Source: Micromonospora sp. MH99
GTDB taxonomy: Bacteria > Actinomycetota > Actinomycetes > Mycobacteriales > Micromonosporaceae
NCBI RefSeq assembly: GCF_021442385.1
Contig: NZ_MUZA01000016.1
Location: 44,434 to 108,433 of the forward strand
Reading direction: 5' to 3'
DNA: 64,000 nucleotides
Shown: positions 36,254 to 49,328 of the stretch, piece by piece
How the letters are laid out: every line of letters starts with the position of its first letter
How positions within the stretch are numbered: position 1 is the stretch's first letter
Program-made: the position numbers and the translations under genes
Notes under the pieces: model-generated
Database searches by the model: none
The model's input: only the letters and a program-made list of their open reading frames with translations
Told to the model about the DNA's origin: nothing

Positions 36254-39235
36254 TCAGCCCAACTCGGCGAGCAGCCGTTCCACCTCGTGCCGGTCCGGCA
36301 CGTCGATCTGCCGGTACAGGGACAGTGCCCGGGTCAGGTGCGCACGGGCCGCCGCCGGGTCGGTGTCGCGTACGCACCTGGCGATGCCCTGAAGCGCCCG
36401 GGCCTGCTCGTAGCGGGCGCCCAGCCGGCCGGCGTCGACGAGTACCCGGCGGTGCAGGTCGAGCGCGCTGGCGGCGTCTCCCTGCGCCAGCATGGTCATG
36501 GCCATCAGGTTGCGGGAGGCGCACTGGCCGATCCGGTCGCCGGCCTCCATCATCTCCACCAACGCGTCCCGGTGCAGGGCCGCGGCGCGTTCCGGCTCTC
36601 CGGCGTTGCGCTCCATCACGCCCAGCTCGTTGAGCACCTCACCCTGGCCGAACCGATTCCGCACCCTGCGCCGGAGATGCAGCGCGAGTCGAAGGATCCG
36701 ACGAGCCGGACCGACGTCACCCATCCGATGACGGACGATGCCGAGGTGCCCGAGCGCGTGTGCGGTCTGCGGCAGGTCCACCGTCTGACGGGCCAGGACG
36801 AGGTGCTGCCGGACCAGGGGCAGCGCCTCGTCGTACCGACCCCAGGCGATGAGTCCCACGCACAGGTTGTTCAGCAGGTTGGCCAGTTCGTTCGCGTCGC
36901 CCCGGCCGGCGATGAGTTCGAGAGCCTCCTCGAACTTCGCCTTGCCCTGCCGGAAGTCGCCGTTCGCGGAGTACGACACGGCCATGTTCCAGAGTGTGGC
37001 GAGCACTTCGCCGCGCAACCCGAGCCGGCGACGCAGTTCGAGTGCCACGTCCATCGCTCTGATCGCCTCGGGGAAGCGGGCAAGCCGGAAGTACGCCGAC
37101 GCAAGGTAGTTCAACATCGTGGCCACCGCCGCCTCGTCGCCCAGTTCCTCGGCGGCTCGTAGGCCAGTCGTGTGGGTCTCGATCAGCTCGTCGAGGTGCC
37201 CGCCGTCGAAGTTGAGTCGCCAGCAGGCTCGGGCCAGCTGCCAGCACCGAACTCCGAAGCCCTCCTCGGCAGCCAGGCGTACCAGCGCGGTGAGCGCGGC
37301 GTGGTTCTTCTCGAACCACGCCGGACCCTGCGCCACCGGGGCGTCGATCAGATCGGGTCGACCGGGCGTGTGCGCGGGGATGGTGCGGCGGCTGCCCGCC
37401 GCCTCGATGGTCCGGGCGATCGCCAGGGTGACGGCCAGGTGGTGGTCGAGCAGCCGCGCCAGGGCGGCCCGACGCTCGGCCTGCCGCTCCGGCTCGCCGA
37501 GCAGCAGGCGGGCGTACTCGCGGAGCAGGTCGTGCAGGCGGTAGCGGTCCGGCTGCACCTCCTCGACCAGATGGGCGTCGACCAGCTCGTCCAGCAGGTC
37601 CTGCGCGTCGGTCAGGGGCAGCTCGGCGAGGGCTGCGGCCACCCGACCGTCCAGCCACCCGCCGGGGTGGAGACCGAGCAGCGGGAACAGCCGCTGCGCC
37701 GCGGGAGTGATCTGCTCGTACGACAACGCGAACGCGCGCCCCACCGACCGCTGCCCCGCGGTCAGTTCGGGCAGCGCTCCCGCTCCGGCGAGCATCCGTT
37801 CGGCAAGGTCGGCGACGCGCCAGCGGGGCCGGTGCGCCAGGCGGGCGCCGGCCAGCCGGATCGCGAGCGGCAGGTGGCCGCAGCGCCGCACCACCTCGGC
37901 TGCCGCCTCCGGTTCGGCGGCGACCCGCTCCGCGCCGACCACCCGCCCGAGCAGTTCCACGGCCTCGTCGGCGTCGAGCACCGCCAGCGACGACGGGCGA
38001 CCCTCGTCGAGCCCGACCAGTCGACGACGGCTGGTGATCAGCACCTGGCAGTGCGGACCGTTGGGTAGCAACGGCGCGACCTGGTCGGCGGCGAACGCGT
38101 TGTCCAGCACCACCAGGGCACGCAGGCCGGCCAGCTCCGTACGCCACAGCGCCAGTCGGTCGTCGGTGTCCTCCGGTATCCACCTGGTCGGCACGCCGAG
38201 CTGGCGCAGCAGGGCGGCTGCGGCCGTCGCCGGTGTCAACGGGTCACGCTCACTGTGCCCGTGCAGGTCGATGAAGAGCTGAGCGTCCGGGTAGCGCTCG
38301 GCCAGGGCGCTGGCGACGTGCACGGCGAGCGTCGTCTTGCCGCTGCCGGCCATGCCGTCGATAACCTGGATCCGGGTGCCGTCCTCCTCGATCTCCTTGA
38401 CCAGGCGGGCCACCGTCTCCCGCCGGCCGATGAAGTCGCCGATCGCCCGGGGCAGCGAGCGTACCGGCCCCGTCGACCGGACGTCCCGACCGGCCAGAGC
38501 CAGATCACCGGCGAGTACGCGTTGGTGCAGCTCCTGCAGATCGGCGCCCGGTTCGAGGCCCAGCTCGTCGGCGTAGAACTGCCGGCCCTCCCGGTAGACC
38601 GCGAGCGCGTCGGCCTGCCGACCGACCGAGGAGAGCGCGAGCATCAACTGACCCCGCAGCCGGTCCCGCAGCGGATGTTGATCGACGCTCTCGGTCAACT
38701 CCTCGATCAACTCGGCGGCCCGCCCGAGGCGCAGCTCGACGTCGACGCACTCCTCCAGCACGGTGAGCCGCTGTTCGTCGAGCGCCTGCGCCCGGCGACG
38801 GACGCTGCGGCTGGTGATGCCGCTGCAGGCCGGCCCCCGCCACCGGGCCAGGGCGGCCCGGAAGTGCGTACGGGCGTCGACCAGACGACCGGCCGCGACG
38901 GCGGCACGGGCCGCCTCGGCACCCCGGGTGAACAGGTGCGCGTCCAGGTCGGCGGGGTCGGTACGCACGCCGTACCCGGCCGGGTCGGTGACTATGGTTT
39001 CCGGGGCCAGCCCCAGCTCGCTGAACCGGCGACGCAATCGGGAGACGCAGGTCTGCAACTGGGCACGGGCGGTGGCCGGAGGGCTCTCCTCCCAGACCGC
39101 GTCGACCAGTTCCTCGACCGGCACGAGCCGACCGGCGCGGAGCAGCAGCATCGCGAGCACGACCCGGTCCCGGCCGGCGGTAACTGTGGACTCGCCACCG
39201 CCGACGCGCAGAGGCCCCAGGATCCCGAACCGCAT
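36254..39235 (-). CDS. SARP/AfsR-type regulator with NB-ARC and TPR domains
   Basis: This 993-aa regulator has an OmpR-type winged helix (about 1-95, with [20 protein letters not shown] and [12 protein letters not shown]), then a bacterial transcriptional activator domain (to about 245). The NB-ARC ATPase follows, with Walker [12 protein letters not shown] and Walker [12 protein letters not shown]. After a winged-helix region, at least six TPR-like repeats cover about 640-990. Large SARPs usually activate secondary-metabolite clusters. No biosynthetic cluster is directly adjacent; the type III PKS set lies 21 kb away. Its neighbours are fumarase genes, so the target is unknown. Confidence 0.92.
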   Translation of the reverse strand: MRFGILGPLRVGGGESTVTAGRDRVVLAMLLLRAGRLVPVEELVDAVWEESPPATARAQLQTCVSRLRRRFSELGLAPETIVTDPAGYGVRTDPADLDAHLFTRGAEAARAAVAAGRLVDARTHFRAALARWRGPACSGITSRSVRRRAQALDEQRLTVLEECVDVELRLGRAAELIEELTESVDQHPLRDRLRGQLMLALSSVGRQADALAVYREGRQFYADELGLEPGADLQELHQRVLAGDLALAGRDVRSTGPVRSLPRAIGDFIGRRETVARLVKEIEEDGTRIQVIDGMAGSGKTTLAVHVASALAERYPDAQLFIDLHGHSERDPLTPATAAAALLRQLGVPTRWIPEDTDDRLALWRTELAGLRALVVLDNAFAADQVAPLLPNGPHCQVLITSRRRLVGLDEGRPSSLAVLDADEAVELLGRVVGAERVAAEPEAAAEVVRRCGHLPLAIRLAGARLAHRPRWRVADLAERMLAGAGALPELTAGQRSVGRAFALSYEQITPAAQRLFPLLGLHPGGWLDGRVAAALAELPLTDAQDLLDELVDAHLVEEVQPDRYRLHDLLREYARLLLGEPERQAERRAALARLLDHHLAVTLAIARTIEAAGSRRTIPAHTPGRPDLIDAPVAQGPAWFEKNHAALTALVRLAAEEGFGVRCWQLARACWRLNFDGGHLDELIETHTTGLRAAEELGDEAAVATMLNYLASAYFRLARFPEAIRAMDVALELRRRLGLRGEVLATLWNMAVSYSANGDFRQGKAKFEEALELIAGRGDANELANLLNNLCVGLIAWGRYDEALPLVRQHLVLARQTVDLPQTAHALGHLGIVRHRMGDVGPARRILRLALHLRRRVRNRFGQGEVLNELGVMERNAGEPERAAALHRDALVEMMEAGDRIGQCASRNLMAMTMLAQGDAASALDLHRRVLVDAGRLGARYEQARALQGIARCVRDTDPAAARAHLTRALSLYRQIDVPDRHEVERLLAELG

Positions 39236-39447
39236 CTGCTCCCCCGTGTCGACGAAACACCAGCCAGCAGCGTAGTCCGGGGATCACAGCCCGACACCGC
39301 CCGGTGATAGTGATCTGAGAGCGAATCGAGCGTGGGGCATCGCAGACTTGGTCCAGGTTGCCGGTGACGACATCCGACGGGGGCGGTGCGCCCGTCCCAC
39401 CCCCCAGCGGGCGGGCGTACCGATGTCGGTGGAGGTACTACCGACGC

Positions 39448-39479
39448 AAGAGGCGCCAGGTGCGAGCCTGGCGCCTCTT
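39448..39479 (-). terminator. Terminator of the class I fumarase gene
   Basis: Perfect 13-bp arms (AAGAGGCGCCAGG and complement) enclose a 6-nt loop, 15 bp after the stop. The rest of the 258-bp gap to the SARP start shows no feature I can support. Confidence 0.85.
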
Positions 39480-39493
39480 CGCGTGACGAACGG

Positions 39494-41161
<1,668 letters not shown>

Positions 41162-41169
41162 GAGCGGCA

Positions 41170-41175
41170 AGCCTA
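41170..41175 (-). promoter_or_regulatory. -10 box of leaderless fumA promoter
   Basis: TAGGCT on the minus strand ends 8 nt before the ATG. Confidence 0.4.
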
Positions 41176-41275
41176 GGGCAGACCGGTCGATCATTCCCAC
41201 CCGCCGGGCTGGGTCTGGGACGCCGCTCTCATCCCCCGGGCCCCGGCGCGCTGGGCGCACAGGTGTCGTGCCCGC

Positions 41276-42733
41276 TCAGCCGTCCTTGCCGCTGCCGGGA
41301 TCGGGGCACAGTTCACGCTTGGGCCCGCAGTTGTCGTCGCCGTCGTTGCCGTCGTTGCCCCGGCCGGGGCCGGTGCCGCCGGGGCCGGGGTTGCCACCGT
41401 CGCCGGGAGGCGGGACGGGGGCGCCTCCGGTGGCGCCGAAGCGGACGTACCCGATCTCCCGCCCCTCACCGATGATCATTCCCTGCGATCCGACGGCGAG
41501 AGCGTTCGCGGAGGTCCGCAGGACCGCCAGTTCCCGGCCGTTGCGCGGGTCGAGGGCGACCAACCTCGACGGCTTCTCGTCGGCGAGCACCGCCGCGTAC
41601 GGGGTGAGTGCCGCGCCGGACTTGGCACCCGCCGGACGGGTCCACCGCACCCGGTCGGCGCCGAGGTCACGCGACACCACCGAGCGCTTGTCCGCGGAGC
41701 GGAACACCGCGTAGCGGTCGTCGACCGCGACGAGCTTGGTGCTCGCCTCACCGACCCAGAGGAGCCGCCCGTCGTACCCGTCGATGACCGCCTCGCGGCC
41801 GTCCGGGCCCACGCCGATCAGCACGTTGCGCGCTCCCTGCGGGTCCTCGCGCTGGACGCAGCCGGCGGTGTCGGCGGTGCGCAGGTTGACCCCGGCCCGC
41901 TGCCACGCCTCCTGCCCCGTCGCCGGGTCCCGCGCCGAGATGGTGAAGTAGCAGGTGCCGTCCTGGGAGCGGGCGGCGATCCGCAACATCCGACCGCCCA
42001 CCACGGAGAGCCGCTCGTCCCGGCCCGGCTCGACGTTCTGGAGCACCCGGCCGGTGGCGGTGTCCACGACGTGCACCCGACCGTCGACCGGGAAGCCGAG
42101 CAGCGGAGGCACCGGCTCCGGCCCGGCCACCCCGTCGTCGATGCGGGTGGCGCCGAGCCGGCGGGTGCCGCGCAGGCCCGGGTTGTCGGCGAGCAGCCCG
42201 CTGTGCACGCCGGGCAGGAAGGCAGTCCACAGTGGGGCGGTGCCCCGCGGGTCCCACGCGCTGAGGGTGCAGTCGGTGGCATCCGTGCAGCGGGCGTCCA
42301 GCAGCAGGTTGCGGTACGTCCACACGGCCACCGCGTCGTCGTCGCGTCGCCGGGTCGCCCCGGTGGTCGGGTCGAGCAGCTCGTACCCCTTGACCAGGAG
42401 CTTGCCCACGGCGACGACCGGGTCGGAGTCGCCGCCCGCGACCGCCGACCAGTCCGCCTTGCGTTCCCAGAGCTGGGCGCCGGTGGCCAGGCTGCGGGCC
42501 TCCACCCGGGTGCGCTGCTCGACCACGACGGCGTCGCCGGCGATGGTCACGCTGCGCGGGGTGCCGCCGACCCGCTGCTGCCAGACCACGTCCGGCTCGG
42601 AGATGGGTTCGCTGCGGTCCACCCACTCCCACAGGCCGGGGAACGGGTTCCACACGCCGGTGGCGGCGAGCGCGACGACCACGGCGAGGCCGACCAGCAG
42701 CCCGCCGCGCACGCTCCCCTTCGCCACCCGCAC
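41276..42733 (-). CDS. Membrane-anchored PQQ-like beta-propeller protein
   Basis: This 485-aa protein has a single N-terminal signal-anchor (LLVGLAVVVALAATGVW). An outward-facing propeller follows with repeated PQQ/WD40-like blades, for example SLATGAQLWERK, DTATGRVLQNV, DPATGQEAWQRAG and DPRNGRELAVLR. It lacks the residues of PQQ dehydrogenases, so it is probably a structural or binding protein. The C-terminus is Gly/Pro/Asn/Asp-rich. A second protein of the same design lies at 49779-51035. No partner gene is coupled. Confidence 0.8.
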   Translation of the reverse strand: MRVAKGSVRGGLLVGLAVVVALAATGVWNPFPGLWEWVDRSEPISEPDVVWQQRVGGTPRSVTIAGDAVVVEQRTRVEARSLATGAQLWERKADWSAVAGGDSDPVVAVGKLLVKGYELLDPTTGATRRRDDDAVAVWTYRNLLLDARCTDATDCTLSAWDPRGTAPLWTAFLPGVHSGLLADNPGLRGTRRLGATRIDDGVAGPEPVPPLLGFPVDGRVHVVDTATGRVLQNVEPGRDERLSVVGGRMLRIAARSQDGTCYFTISARDPATGQEAWQRAGVNLRTADTAGCVQREDPQGARNVLIGVGPDGREAVIDGYDGRLLWVGEASTKLVAVDDRYAVFRSADKRSVVSRDLGADRVRWTRPAGAKSGAALTPYAAVLADEKPSRLVALDPRNGRELAVLRTSANALAVGSQGMIIGEGREIGYVRFGATGGAPVPPPGDGGNPGPGGTGPGRGNDGNDGDDNCGPKRELCPDPGSGKDG

Positions 42734-42835
42734 ACCGTAGCCACGATCACGGATCTTCCGTACGCCCGCGCCGCCGTGTCGCCGCGCTTTCTGGGGCCGA
42801 AGGTGTTAACGGGGGGCCTTGCACTGCCGGAGGCG

Positions 42836-43342
42836 TCAGGAAGGAGCCCTTCCTTCGGCCCGGACGGCGCTGCGCACCAGCGGCAGCGTGCGGTACGGGA
42901 TCTGCTCGGCCAGCGCGATGATCGTCGACGCGCGGGTGATGCCGGCCGACGAGACGATCTGGTCGATGACCCGTTGCAGGTCGGTGTTGGAGCGGGCCAC
43001 GATCCGGCAGAGCAGGTCGCTGGAGCCGGTGATGGTGTGCGCCTCCAGCACCTCGGGGATCGCCGCGAGGTGGGCGGTGACCGGGTCGTGCCCCTGCCGT
43101 TGACTGATCTCCAGCGTGACGAAGCTGGTCACCCCGAATCCGATCGCGGCGGGCGAGATCTCCGGGCCGAAGCCACCGATGACACCCCTGTCGACCAGTT
43201 TGTCGAGACGCGCCTGGACGGTGCCCCGAGCCACGCCGAGCCGCCGGGAGCACTCCAGGACCCCGATCCGCGGCTCCTCGGCGAGCAGTTCGACCAATCG
43301 CACGTCGAGGACGTCGAGCTGCACAGCTTGCTCACCCTTCAC
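42836..43342 (-). CDS. Lrp/AsnC-family regulator, divergent from hppD
   Basis: This regulator of about 168 aa has an N-terminal HTH (VLDVRLVELLAEEPRIGVLE, RRLGVARGTVQARLDKLVDR) and a C-terminal RAM/AsnC ligand domain (HTITGSSDLLCRIVARSNTD). The GTG at 43342 has TATGGT 8 nt upstream and no ribosome-binding site, so leaderless expression is likely. It is divergent from 4-hydroxyphenylpyruvate dioxygenase across 130 bp, which makes it the likely local regulator of tyrosine breakdown with an aromatic amino or keto acid as effector. That link is an inference from position. Confidence 0.88.
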   Translation of the reverse strand: MKGEQAVQLDVLDVRLVELLAEEPRIGVLECSRRLGVARGTVQARLDKLVDRGVIGGFGPEISPAAIGFGVTSFVTLEISQRQGHDPVTAHLAAIPEVLEAHTITGSSDLLCRIVARSNTDLQRVIDQIVSSAGITRASTIIALAEQIPYRTLPLVRSAVRAEGRAPS

Positions 43343-43350
43343 GGGTTCAG

Positions 43351-43356
43351 ACCATA
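43351..43356 (-). promoter_or_regulatory. -10 box for the Lrp-type gene
   Basis: TATGGT on the minus strand lies 8 nt before GTG 43342. Confidence 0.4.
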
Positions 43357-43373
43357 CCGAATGCACAACCTGA

Positions 43374-44678
<1,305 letters not shown>

Positions 44679-44689
44679 CACTGTCGAGC

Positions 44690-45454
44690 GTGACGCAGCC
44701 TCCGCCGTACCCGACGCCGCCGGTCGGTGGGCCCCCGCCCGCCGCCGGCGGCGTCGCGCCGCCGCCCGGACAGATCCTCCAGGGGTACGCCGTGCCGCCG
44801 CACCACGCCCCACCCGGGTACGCAATCCAACAGCAGTACGCGCCGCCCGGCTACGGCCCACCGCAGTACGCGCCGCCCGGCTACGGCCCACCGCCGTGGT
44901 ATCCCGGCCCACCCCGGCCGGTGGCCCCGCCGCCGACGCTGAGCCCCGGTGGGCAGCCGCTCGCCAGCTTCACCGACCGGCTGCTGGCCACCCTGATCGA
45001 CTACGCGGTCTTCATGGTGATCGGCATGGTGTTCACCGTGCCCGCGATGATCTACTTCTTCGTCGTCATCGCGCCGGACATGTTCCAGGTCAAGGCGGAC
45101 GGCACGATGGTGGAGCCGGACTTCTACCACGACTTCCTGCTGCCCCTGCTGTGGCTGGAACTCGCGATCTTCGCCGCTTCGCTCGTGCTCTCGTACGTGT
45201 ACTACGTCGAGATGATGTTCCGGACCGGCCAGACCCTCGGCAAGAAGACCATGAAGTTGCGGGTCGTGCCGCTCGATCCGACCCGCGCCCTCGACCGCTG
45301 GACCGCCGCCAAGCGGTTCCTGGCGCAGCAACTCGTCGGCCTGGTGCCCGGGGGCAGCTACCTCGACGGGTTCTGGCAGCTCTGGGACAAGCCCTGGCAG
45401 CAGTGCCTCCACGACAAGGCCGCCGAAACGATCGTCGTTAAGGTTGCCTCGTGA
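44690..45454 (+). CDS. RDD-family membrane protein 1
   Basis: This 254-aa protein starts at GTG 44690, 11 bp after hppD. The first 90 residues are a Pro/Gly/Tyr-rich cytoplasmic tail with repeated APPGYGPP units. The RDD domain starts at LASFTDRLLATLIDYAVFMV, the Arg-Asp-Asp region, and has three or four hydrophobic helices ending with GQTLGKKTMKLRVV. RDD proteins are membrane proteins of mostly unknown role; some act as ion antiporters. It overlaps no neighbour and is probably co-transcribed with hppD and the second RDD gene. Confidence 0.88.
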   Translation: MTQPPPYPTPPVGGPPPAAGGVAPPPGQILQGYAVPPHHAPPGYAIQQQYAPPGYGPPQYAPPGYGPPPWYPGPPRPVAPPPTLSPGGQPLASFTDRLLATLIDYAVFMVIGMVFTVPAMIYFFVVIAPDMFQVKADGTMVEPDFYHDFLLPLLWLELAIFAASLVLSYVYYVEMMFRTGQTLGKKTMKLRVVPLDPTRALDRWTAAKRFLAQQLVGLVPGGSYLDGFWQLWDKPWQQCLHDKAAETIVVKVAS

Positions 45455-45491
45455 GCGAGCGAACCAGCAGGTACAGCAGCGGAGCGTCGGC

Positions 45492-46472
45492 GTGAGCGTG
45501 CAACCCGGCTGGTATGTCGACCCCGCCGACACCGAGACCCGGCGGTACTGGGACGGCGAGGGCTGGCTCGGCGCACCCATTCCCGTCGACGCCACCCCGC
45601 CGGACGGGCCGCCGCCGGCCGAGCCGCCGCCCGCACCGGTCACCCCGGCGGCTCCGACCACCGACCAACCGGTAGGCACCGCGCCGGGCTGGCCTCCGCA
45701 CTCCGGGCCGGCCCCGCAACCGGGGCACGGTCCGGCCGGCGCGGGTGGGGCCCCGCAGACCGGTCCTCCCGGCTGGACGCCGCAGGGCGGTCCCCCGGGC
45801 TGGACGCCGCAGGGCGTGCCGCCGGGCTGGGCGCCGCAGGGCGGTCCCCCGGGCTGGCTCGGCCGACCGCCCGAGCCCCGGCCGCACGGGCTCAGGTTGG
45901 CCGGTTACGGCCGCCGGCTCGTCGCCCGGCTGATCGACTTCGGTCTCGTGTTCGCGCTGAACGTGCTGGTCAACGGCTGGTTCGTCTGGCGGTGGCTGGA
46001 CGAGCTGATGCCGTACTGGCGGGAGGCGTTCCGGCGCGGCCTGGAGGGCAACACCTCCACCGAGGGGATGCCACCGATCAGCGAGCAGACCGGGCTCCTC
46101 CAGGTGGTGATCGTGGTGATCGCCACCGCGCTGTGGCTGGCGTACGAGGTGCCCGCCATGGCGGCCAACGGGCAGACCATCGGCAAGCGGCTGATGCGGA
46201 TCAAGGCGGTCCCGATCGCCGCCGACCAGCCGTTGGGCTTCGGTCGGGCGCTGACCCGGTGGACGACACTGGGCCTGCCCACCCTGCTCTGGTACTGCGC
46301 CGGGCTCGGCCTGCTGCTGCAACTTGTCGACTCCCTGTCCCCGCTCTTCGACCACCCGCTGCGCCGGGCGCTGCACGACAAGCGCGCGCAGACGGTGGTC
46401 GTCGAGGTCCCCGACACCGCCGCTTCCCCCGCCCCAGACGACCACCCCCAGCCCTCGGGAGACACGCCATGA
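45492..46472 (+). CDS. RDD-family membrane protein 2 with DUF2510 N-terminus
   Basis: This 326-aa protein opens with a DUF2510 module ([20 protein letters not shown]). A Pro/Gly-rich stretch follows with three to four [13 protein letters not shown] repeats encoded by 27-bp DNA repeats at about 45770-45860. The RDD domain starts at [18 protein letters not shown] and has [15 protein letters not shown]. It follows RDD protein 1 by 37 bp. Its stop overlaps the aminotransferase start (ATGA), so these genes form one coupled group. Function is unknown. Confidence 0.88.
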   Translation: MSVQPGWYVDPADTETRRYWDGEGWLGAPIPVDATPPDGPPPAEPPPAPVTPAAPTTDQPVGTAPGWPPHSGPAPQPGHGPAGAGGAPQTGPPGWTPQGGPPGWTPQGVPPGWAPQGGPPGWLGRPPEPRPHGLRLAGYGRRLVARLIDFGLVFALNVLVNGWFVWRWLDELMPYWREAFRRGLEGNTSTEGMPPISEQTGLLQVVIVVIATALWLAYEVPAMAANGQTIGKRLMRIKAVPIAADQPLGFGRALTRWTTLGLPTLLWYCAGLGLLLQLVDSLSPLFDHPLRRALHDKRAQTVVVEVPDTAASPAPDDHPQPSGDTP

Positions 46473-47572
46473 CCGACTCCGGACGTCACGAGCCCGCGCT
46501 GCGACTGACCCGCGCCGACCTGGACGCGCTGCCCAACTACGTGCCGGGGCGCAGCCCTGCCGACCTCGCGCGCGAGCTGGGTCTGCCGGAGGCCATCAAG
46601 CTGGCCAGCAACGAGGTGCCGTACGGGCCGCTGCCCGGTGTGGTCGAGGCGGTCACCGAGGCAGTCATGGCCTCGCACCGTTACCCGGACATGGGCGTTG
46701 TCGCGCTGCGGGACGCGTTGGCGCAGCGCTACGGCGTGGACGCGGACCGGATCGCCACCGGCTGCGGGTCGGTGGCGCTCGCCGAGCACCTCGTCCGGGC
46801 CACCTGCCTGCCCGGCGACGAGGTCCTCTACTCGTGGCGGTCGTTCGAGGCGTACCCAATCATCGCGGCGACCAGCGGCGCGACAAGCGTGCGGGTGCCC
46901 AACGACGCCGGGCACGGGCACGACCTGGCGGCCATGGCGGCGGCGGTGACCGACCGGACCCGGATGATCCTGGTCTGCAACCCGAACAACCCCACCGGCA
47001 CAGCCGTACGCCGGGACGAGCTGGACCGGTTCCTCGACGCGGTGCCGGACGACGTGCTGGTGGTCATCGACGAGGCGTACCGGGAGTTCGTCACCGACGC
47101 CGAGGTGCCGGACGGTCTCGACTACCTCGACCGGCCGAACGTGGCGGTGCTGCGCACCCTGTCCAAGGCGTGGGGCCTGGCCGGGCTGCGGATCGGCTGG
47201 CTGGTCGCCCAGCCGGCGGTGGCGGCGGCCATCCGCAAGGTGGTCACCCCGTTCTCGACGAGCACGGCCGCCCAGGCGGGCGCGCTCGCGGCGCTGACCC
47301 AGGCCGGCGAGATGGAGCGCCGCTGCGCGCTTGTCGTCGCCGAGCGGGACCGGGTCACCGAGGCGCTGCGCAAGTTCGTGCCGGACGTGCCGACCAGCCA
47401 GGCCAACTTCGTCTGGCTGCCGCTTGGCGAGAAGGCCGTGGCGTTCGGCAAGGCGTGCGAGACGCGCGGGGTGATCGTCCGGCCGTTCGCCGGGGACGGC
47501 GTGCGGGTCACCATCGGCACTCCGGCCGAGAACGACGCGTTCCTGGCCGCCGCGGAGGCGGCGCTCACCTGA
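46469..47572 (+). CDS. HisC/Pat-type aminotransferase (aromatic or histidinol-phosphate)
   Basis: This 367-aa PLP enzyme of fold type I, HisC family, has [14 protein letters not shown], the NPNNPTGT substrate loop, [10 protein letters not shown] and the PLP lysine in [15 protein letters not shown]. HisC homologues in actinobacteria often work as phenylalanine/tyrosine aminotransferases (Pat). Position in a coupled group downstream of hppD suggests it makes 4-hydroxyphenylpyruvate from tyrosine. No other histidine genes are present to support a HisC role. The start overlaps the RDD stop. The specificity is an inference. Confidence 0.88.
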   Translation: MTDSGRHEPALRLTRADLDALPNYVPGRSPADLARELGLPEAIKLASNEVPYGPLPGVVEAVTEAVMASHRYPDMGVVALRDALAQRYGVDADRIATGCGSVALAEHLVRATCLPGDEVLYSWRSFEAYPIIAATSGATSVRVPNDAGHGHDLAAMAAAVTDRTRMILVCNPNNPTGTAVRRDELDRFLDAVPDDVLVVIDEAYREFVTDAEVPDGLDYLDRPNVAVLRTLSKAWGLAGLRIGWLVAQPAVAAAIRKVVTPFSTSTAAQAGALAALTQAGEMERRCALVVAERDRVTEALRKFVPDVPTSQANFVWLPLGEKAVAFGKACETRGVIVRPFAGDGVRVTIGTPAENDAFLAAAEAALT

Positions 47573-47644
47573 GCGGACGCGGTGTGACCAACCGATGACA
47601 TAAGACTGGTTTGTCCAGTTTTGCGTGTTATTTGCCCTATCTTC

Positions 47645-47686
47645 CGAAGTAGCCGGCGTGGCGCGGACCCACGCCGGCTCACTTCG
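47645..47686 (+). promoter_or_regulatory. 5'-leader hairpin before the WxL-like gene
   Basis: Perfect 11-bp arms (47651-47661, 47669-47679) extended by CGAAGT/ACTTCG form a 17-bp stem with a 7-nt loop, 20 bp before GTG 47707. The AT-rich stretch just upstream (47600-47643), with TATCTT at its end, looks like the promoter. Confidence 0.5.
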
Positions 47687-47706
47687 AGAAAACGGGGTAA
47701 CGAACA

Positions 47707-48261
47707 GTGCGTACTGCCAAGATCTGTCTCGCCGGAGCGGCCGCCGCCGCGATGGTCGGCTTCCTCGCCGCACCCGCCGTCGCGGCGCCCACCGACACCA
47801 CGACGGTCACCTTCGAGGTCCTCGTCGGCACCCTCGACATCGACGCGCCGGCCACCGCCGACCTGGGCACCGGCGCACCCGGCGGCACCATCACCGGCCC
47901 GCTCGGCACGGTGACCGTTACCGACTCCCGAGGCGCCGCCGACGCGTCCTGGGTCGCCTCGGTGACGGCGACTGTCTTCCAGACCGGCGGTGGTTCTCCT
48001 CCCGAGACGGTCCTGCCGTCCGAGATCGACTACTGGTCCGGCCCGGCGACCGCCACCACTGGCGACGGCACCTTCACGCCCGGACAGGCCACCGCCGGCG
48101 ACGCGGCGCCGCTGGACAGCGTCACCCCGCTCACCGCGTTCACCCACTCCGGCGGCACGGGCGGCAACACCGCCTCCTGGAACCCCACCCTGGTGGTCAA
48201 CGTCCCGCTGGACAGCATCGCGGGCGTCTACACCGGCACGGTGACACATTCGGTGGCGTGA
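47707..48261 (+). CDS. Secreted WxL-like surface protein
   Basis: This 184-aa protein has a Sec signal peptide (about 1-27, ending AVAA). The mature part is all-beta: VTFEVLVGTLDIDAP, VTVTDSRGAADASWVASVTA and a final GVYTGTVTHSVA. The DSRG..SW block and YTGTVT ending align with the WxL wall-binding domain of Firmicutes, although the second W-x-L is replaced by HSV. It is expected to sit on the cell surface. The next gene encodes a DUF916 (WxL-interacting) protein, which strengthens the call. Its TGA overlaps a GTG, in a GTGA, that is the likely start of that gene. Confidence 0.7.
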   Translation: MRTAKICLAGAAAAAMVGFLAAPAVAAPTDTTTVTFEVLVGTLDIDAPATADLGTGAPGGTITGPLGTVTVTDSRGAADASWVASVTATVFQTGGGSPPETVLPSEIDYWSGPATATTGDGTFTPGQATAGDAAPLDSVTPLTAFTHSGGTGGNTASWNPTLVVNVPLDSIAGVYTGTVTHSVA

Positions 48262-49312
48262 CCGCCGGGGGCGGTCGACCATCGCGGTCGCGCTCGCCCT
48301 GTTCTGCCTCGCCGGTCCGGGTCTGTCGACCCGGGCCGGTGCGGCCGAGCCGGCTGCGGGATCGGACGAGGGCAGCATCGGGATCCGGTTGCTGGAGGCC
48401 CCGACCGACCGCCGCGACGACCCGCGGGCGCTGCGCTACATCGTCGACCACCTACCGCCGGGCACCACGATCAACCGGCAACTGCTGATCGTCAACCGGA
48501 CCGGCGAGCCGCGCCACGTCGACGTGTACCCGGCGGCGGCGACCCTGGAGGGTTCGGCGTTCACCTTCGGTGAGGGCCACGCGGCCAACGAGCTGACGTC
48601 TTGGACCACCATCGACCGCAGCGCCGTGGAGCTGGAACCGTGGGGCGAGGCCCGGGTGCGGGCCACCATCACCGTGCCACCGCCCGCCTCCCGGGGCGAG
48701 CGGTACGGGGTGCTCTGGGCGTCCACCACCTCGACACCCCGGGCGAGCGGCGAGGTCAAGCAGATCCACCGGGTCGGCGTCCGGATGTATCTCGACGTCG
48801 GTCCCGGCGGCGAACCGGCCTCCGACTTCGCGATCGGCGACCTGCGGCCGGCCCGTAGCCCCGAAGGCGTGCCGTCGCTGACCGTCCAGGTCACCAACAC
48901 CGGCGGCCGTGCCGTCGACCTGACCGGCGCGATAACCCTGAACGACGGACCGGCCGGCAGCCGGGCCGGCCCGTTCCCGGTCGGGGAGGGCGTCACCCTG
49001 CCCCCGGGTGGCACCGGACAGGTCGTCGCCCGGTTTCCCGCCGAGTTGCCGAACGGCCCCTGGAAAGCCGAGGTGCACCTGGAGAGCGGTCTGGTGAAGC
49101 GGAACCTGACCGCACAGATCCGGTTCCCCGACCCGGGTCAGGTTGGCCGCAAGGGCAGCGTCGTCTCCCGCATGCTGTCCCCCTGGACGCTGGGGGCGAC
49201 AGTCGCGGCACTGCTGCTGGCCACCGGTCTCACGCTGCTCCTGCGTCGGTCCCGCCGGTCCCGTCGCTCCCCCGCCGCCGCGCCCCGCGAGCGGGTCCCG
49301 GCCGGACGCTGA
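48258..49312 (+). CDS. DUF916 / WxL-peptidoglycan-domain membrane protein, start frame shifted
   Basis: The body (in frame from 48263 to 49312) has a clear signal peptide (TIAVALALFCLAGPG). A DUF916-like domain follows (RYIVDHLPPGTTINRQLLIV, EPWGEARVRATITVPP, GERYGVLWAS), then a DUF3324-like host-binding domain (VTNTGGRAVDLTGAI). The protein ends with a C-terminal membrane helix and an Arg-rich tail. No ATG, GTG or TTG precedes the signal peptide in this frame. A GTG at 48258 overlaps the preceding stop (GTGA) but is one frame off. One extra G in the run 48267-48271 would join them into a normal start. This is either a sequencing error, a true frameshift or a recoding site. Without it, TTG 48389 would give 307 aa lacking the signal peptide. 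Confidence 0.75.
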
Positions 49313-49328
49313 CATCCGCCGGGGTACG

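Noticed and set aside
42734..42835. GTGTTAACGGGG...GAAGGAGCCCTTCC stretch considered as another dispersed repeat
   Set aside because: It is short and imperfect, and there is no second copy in the window. Part of it is the 3' end of the Lrp-type gene.
46469..47572. Aminotransferase considered as a firm HisC of histidine synthesis
   Set aside because: No other his genes are nearby and the context is tyrosine catabolism. Specificity is left open.
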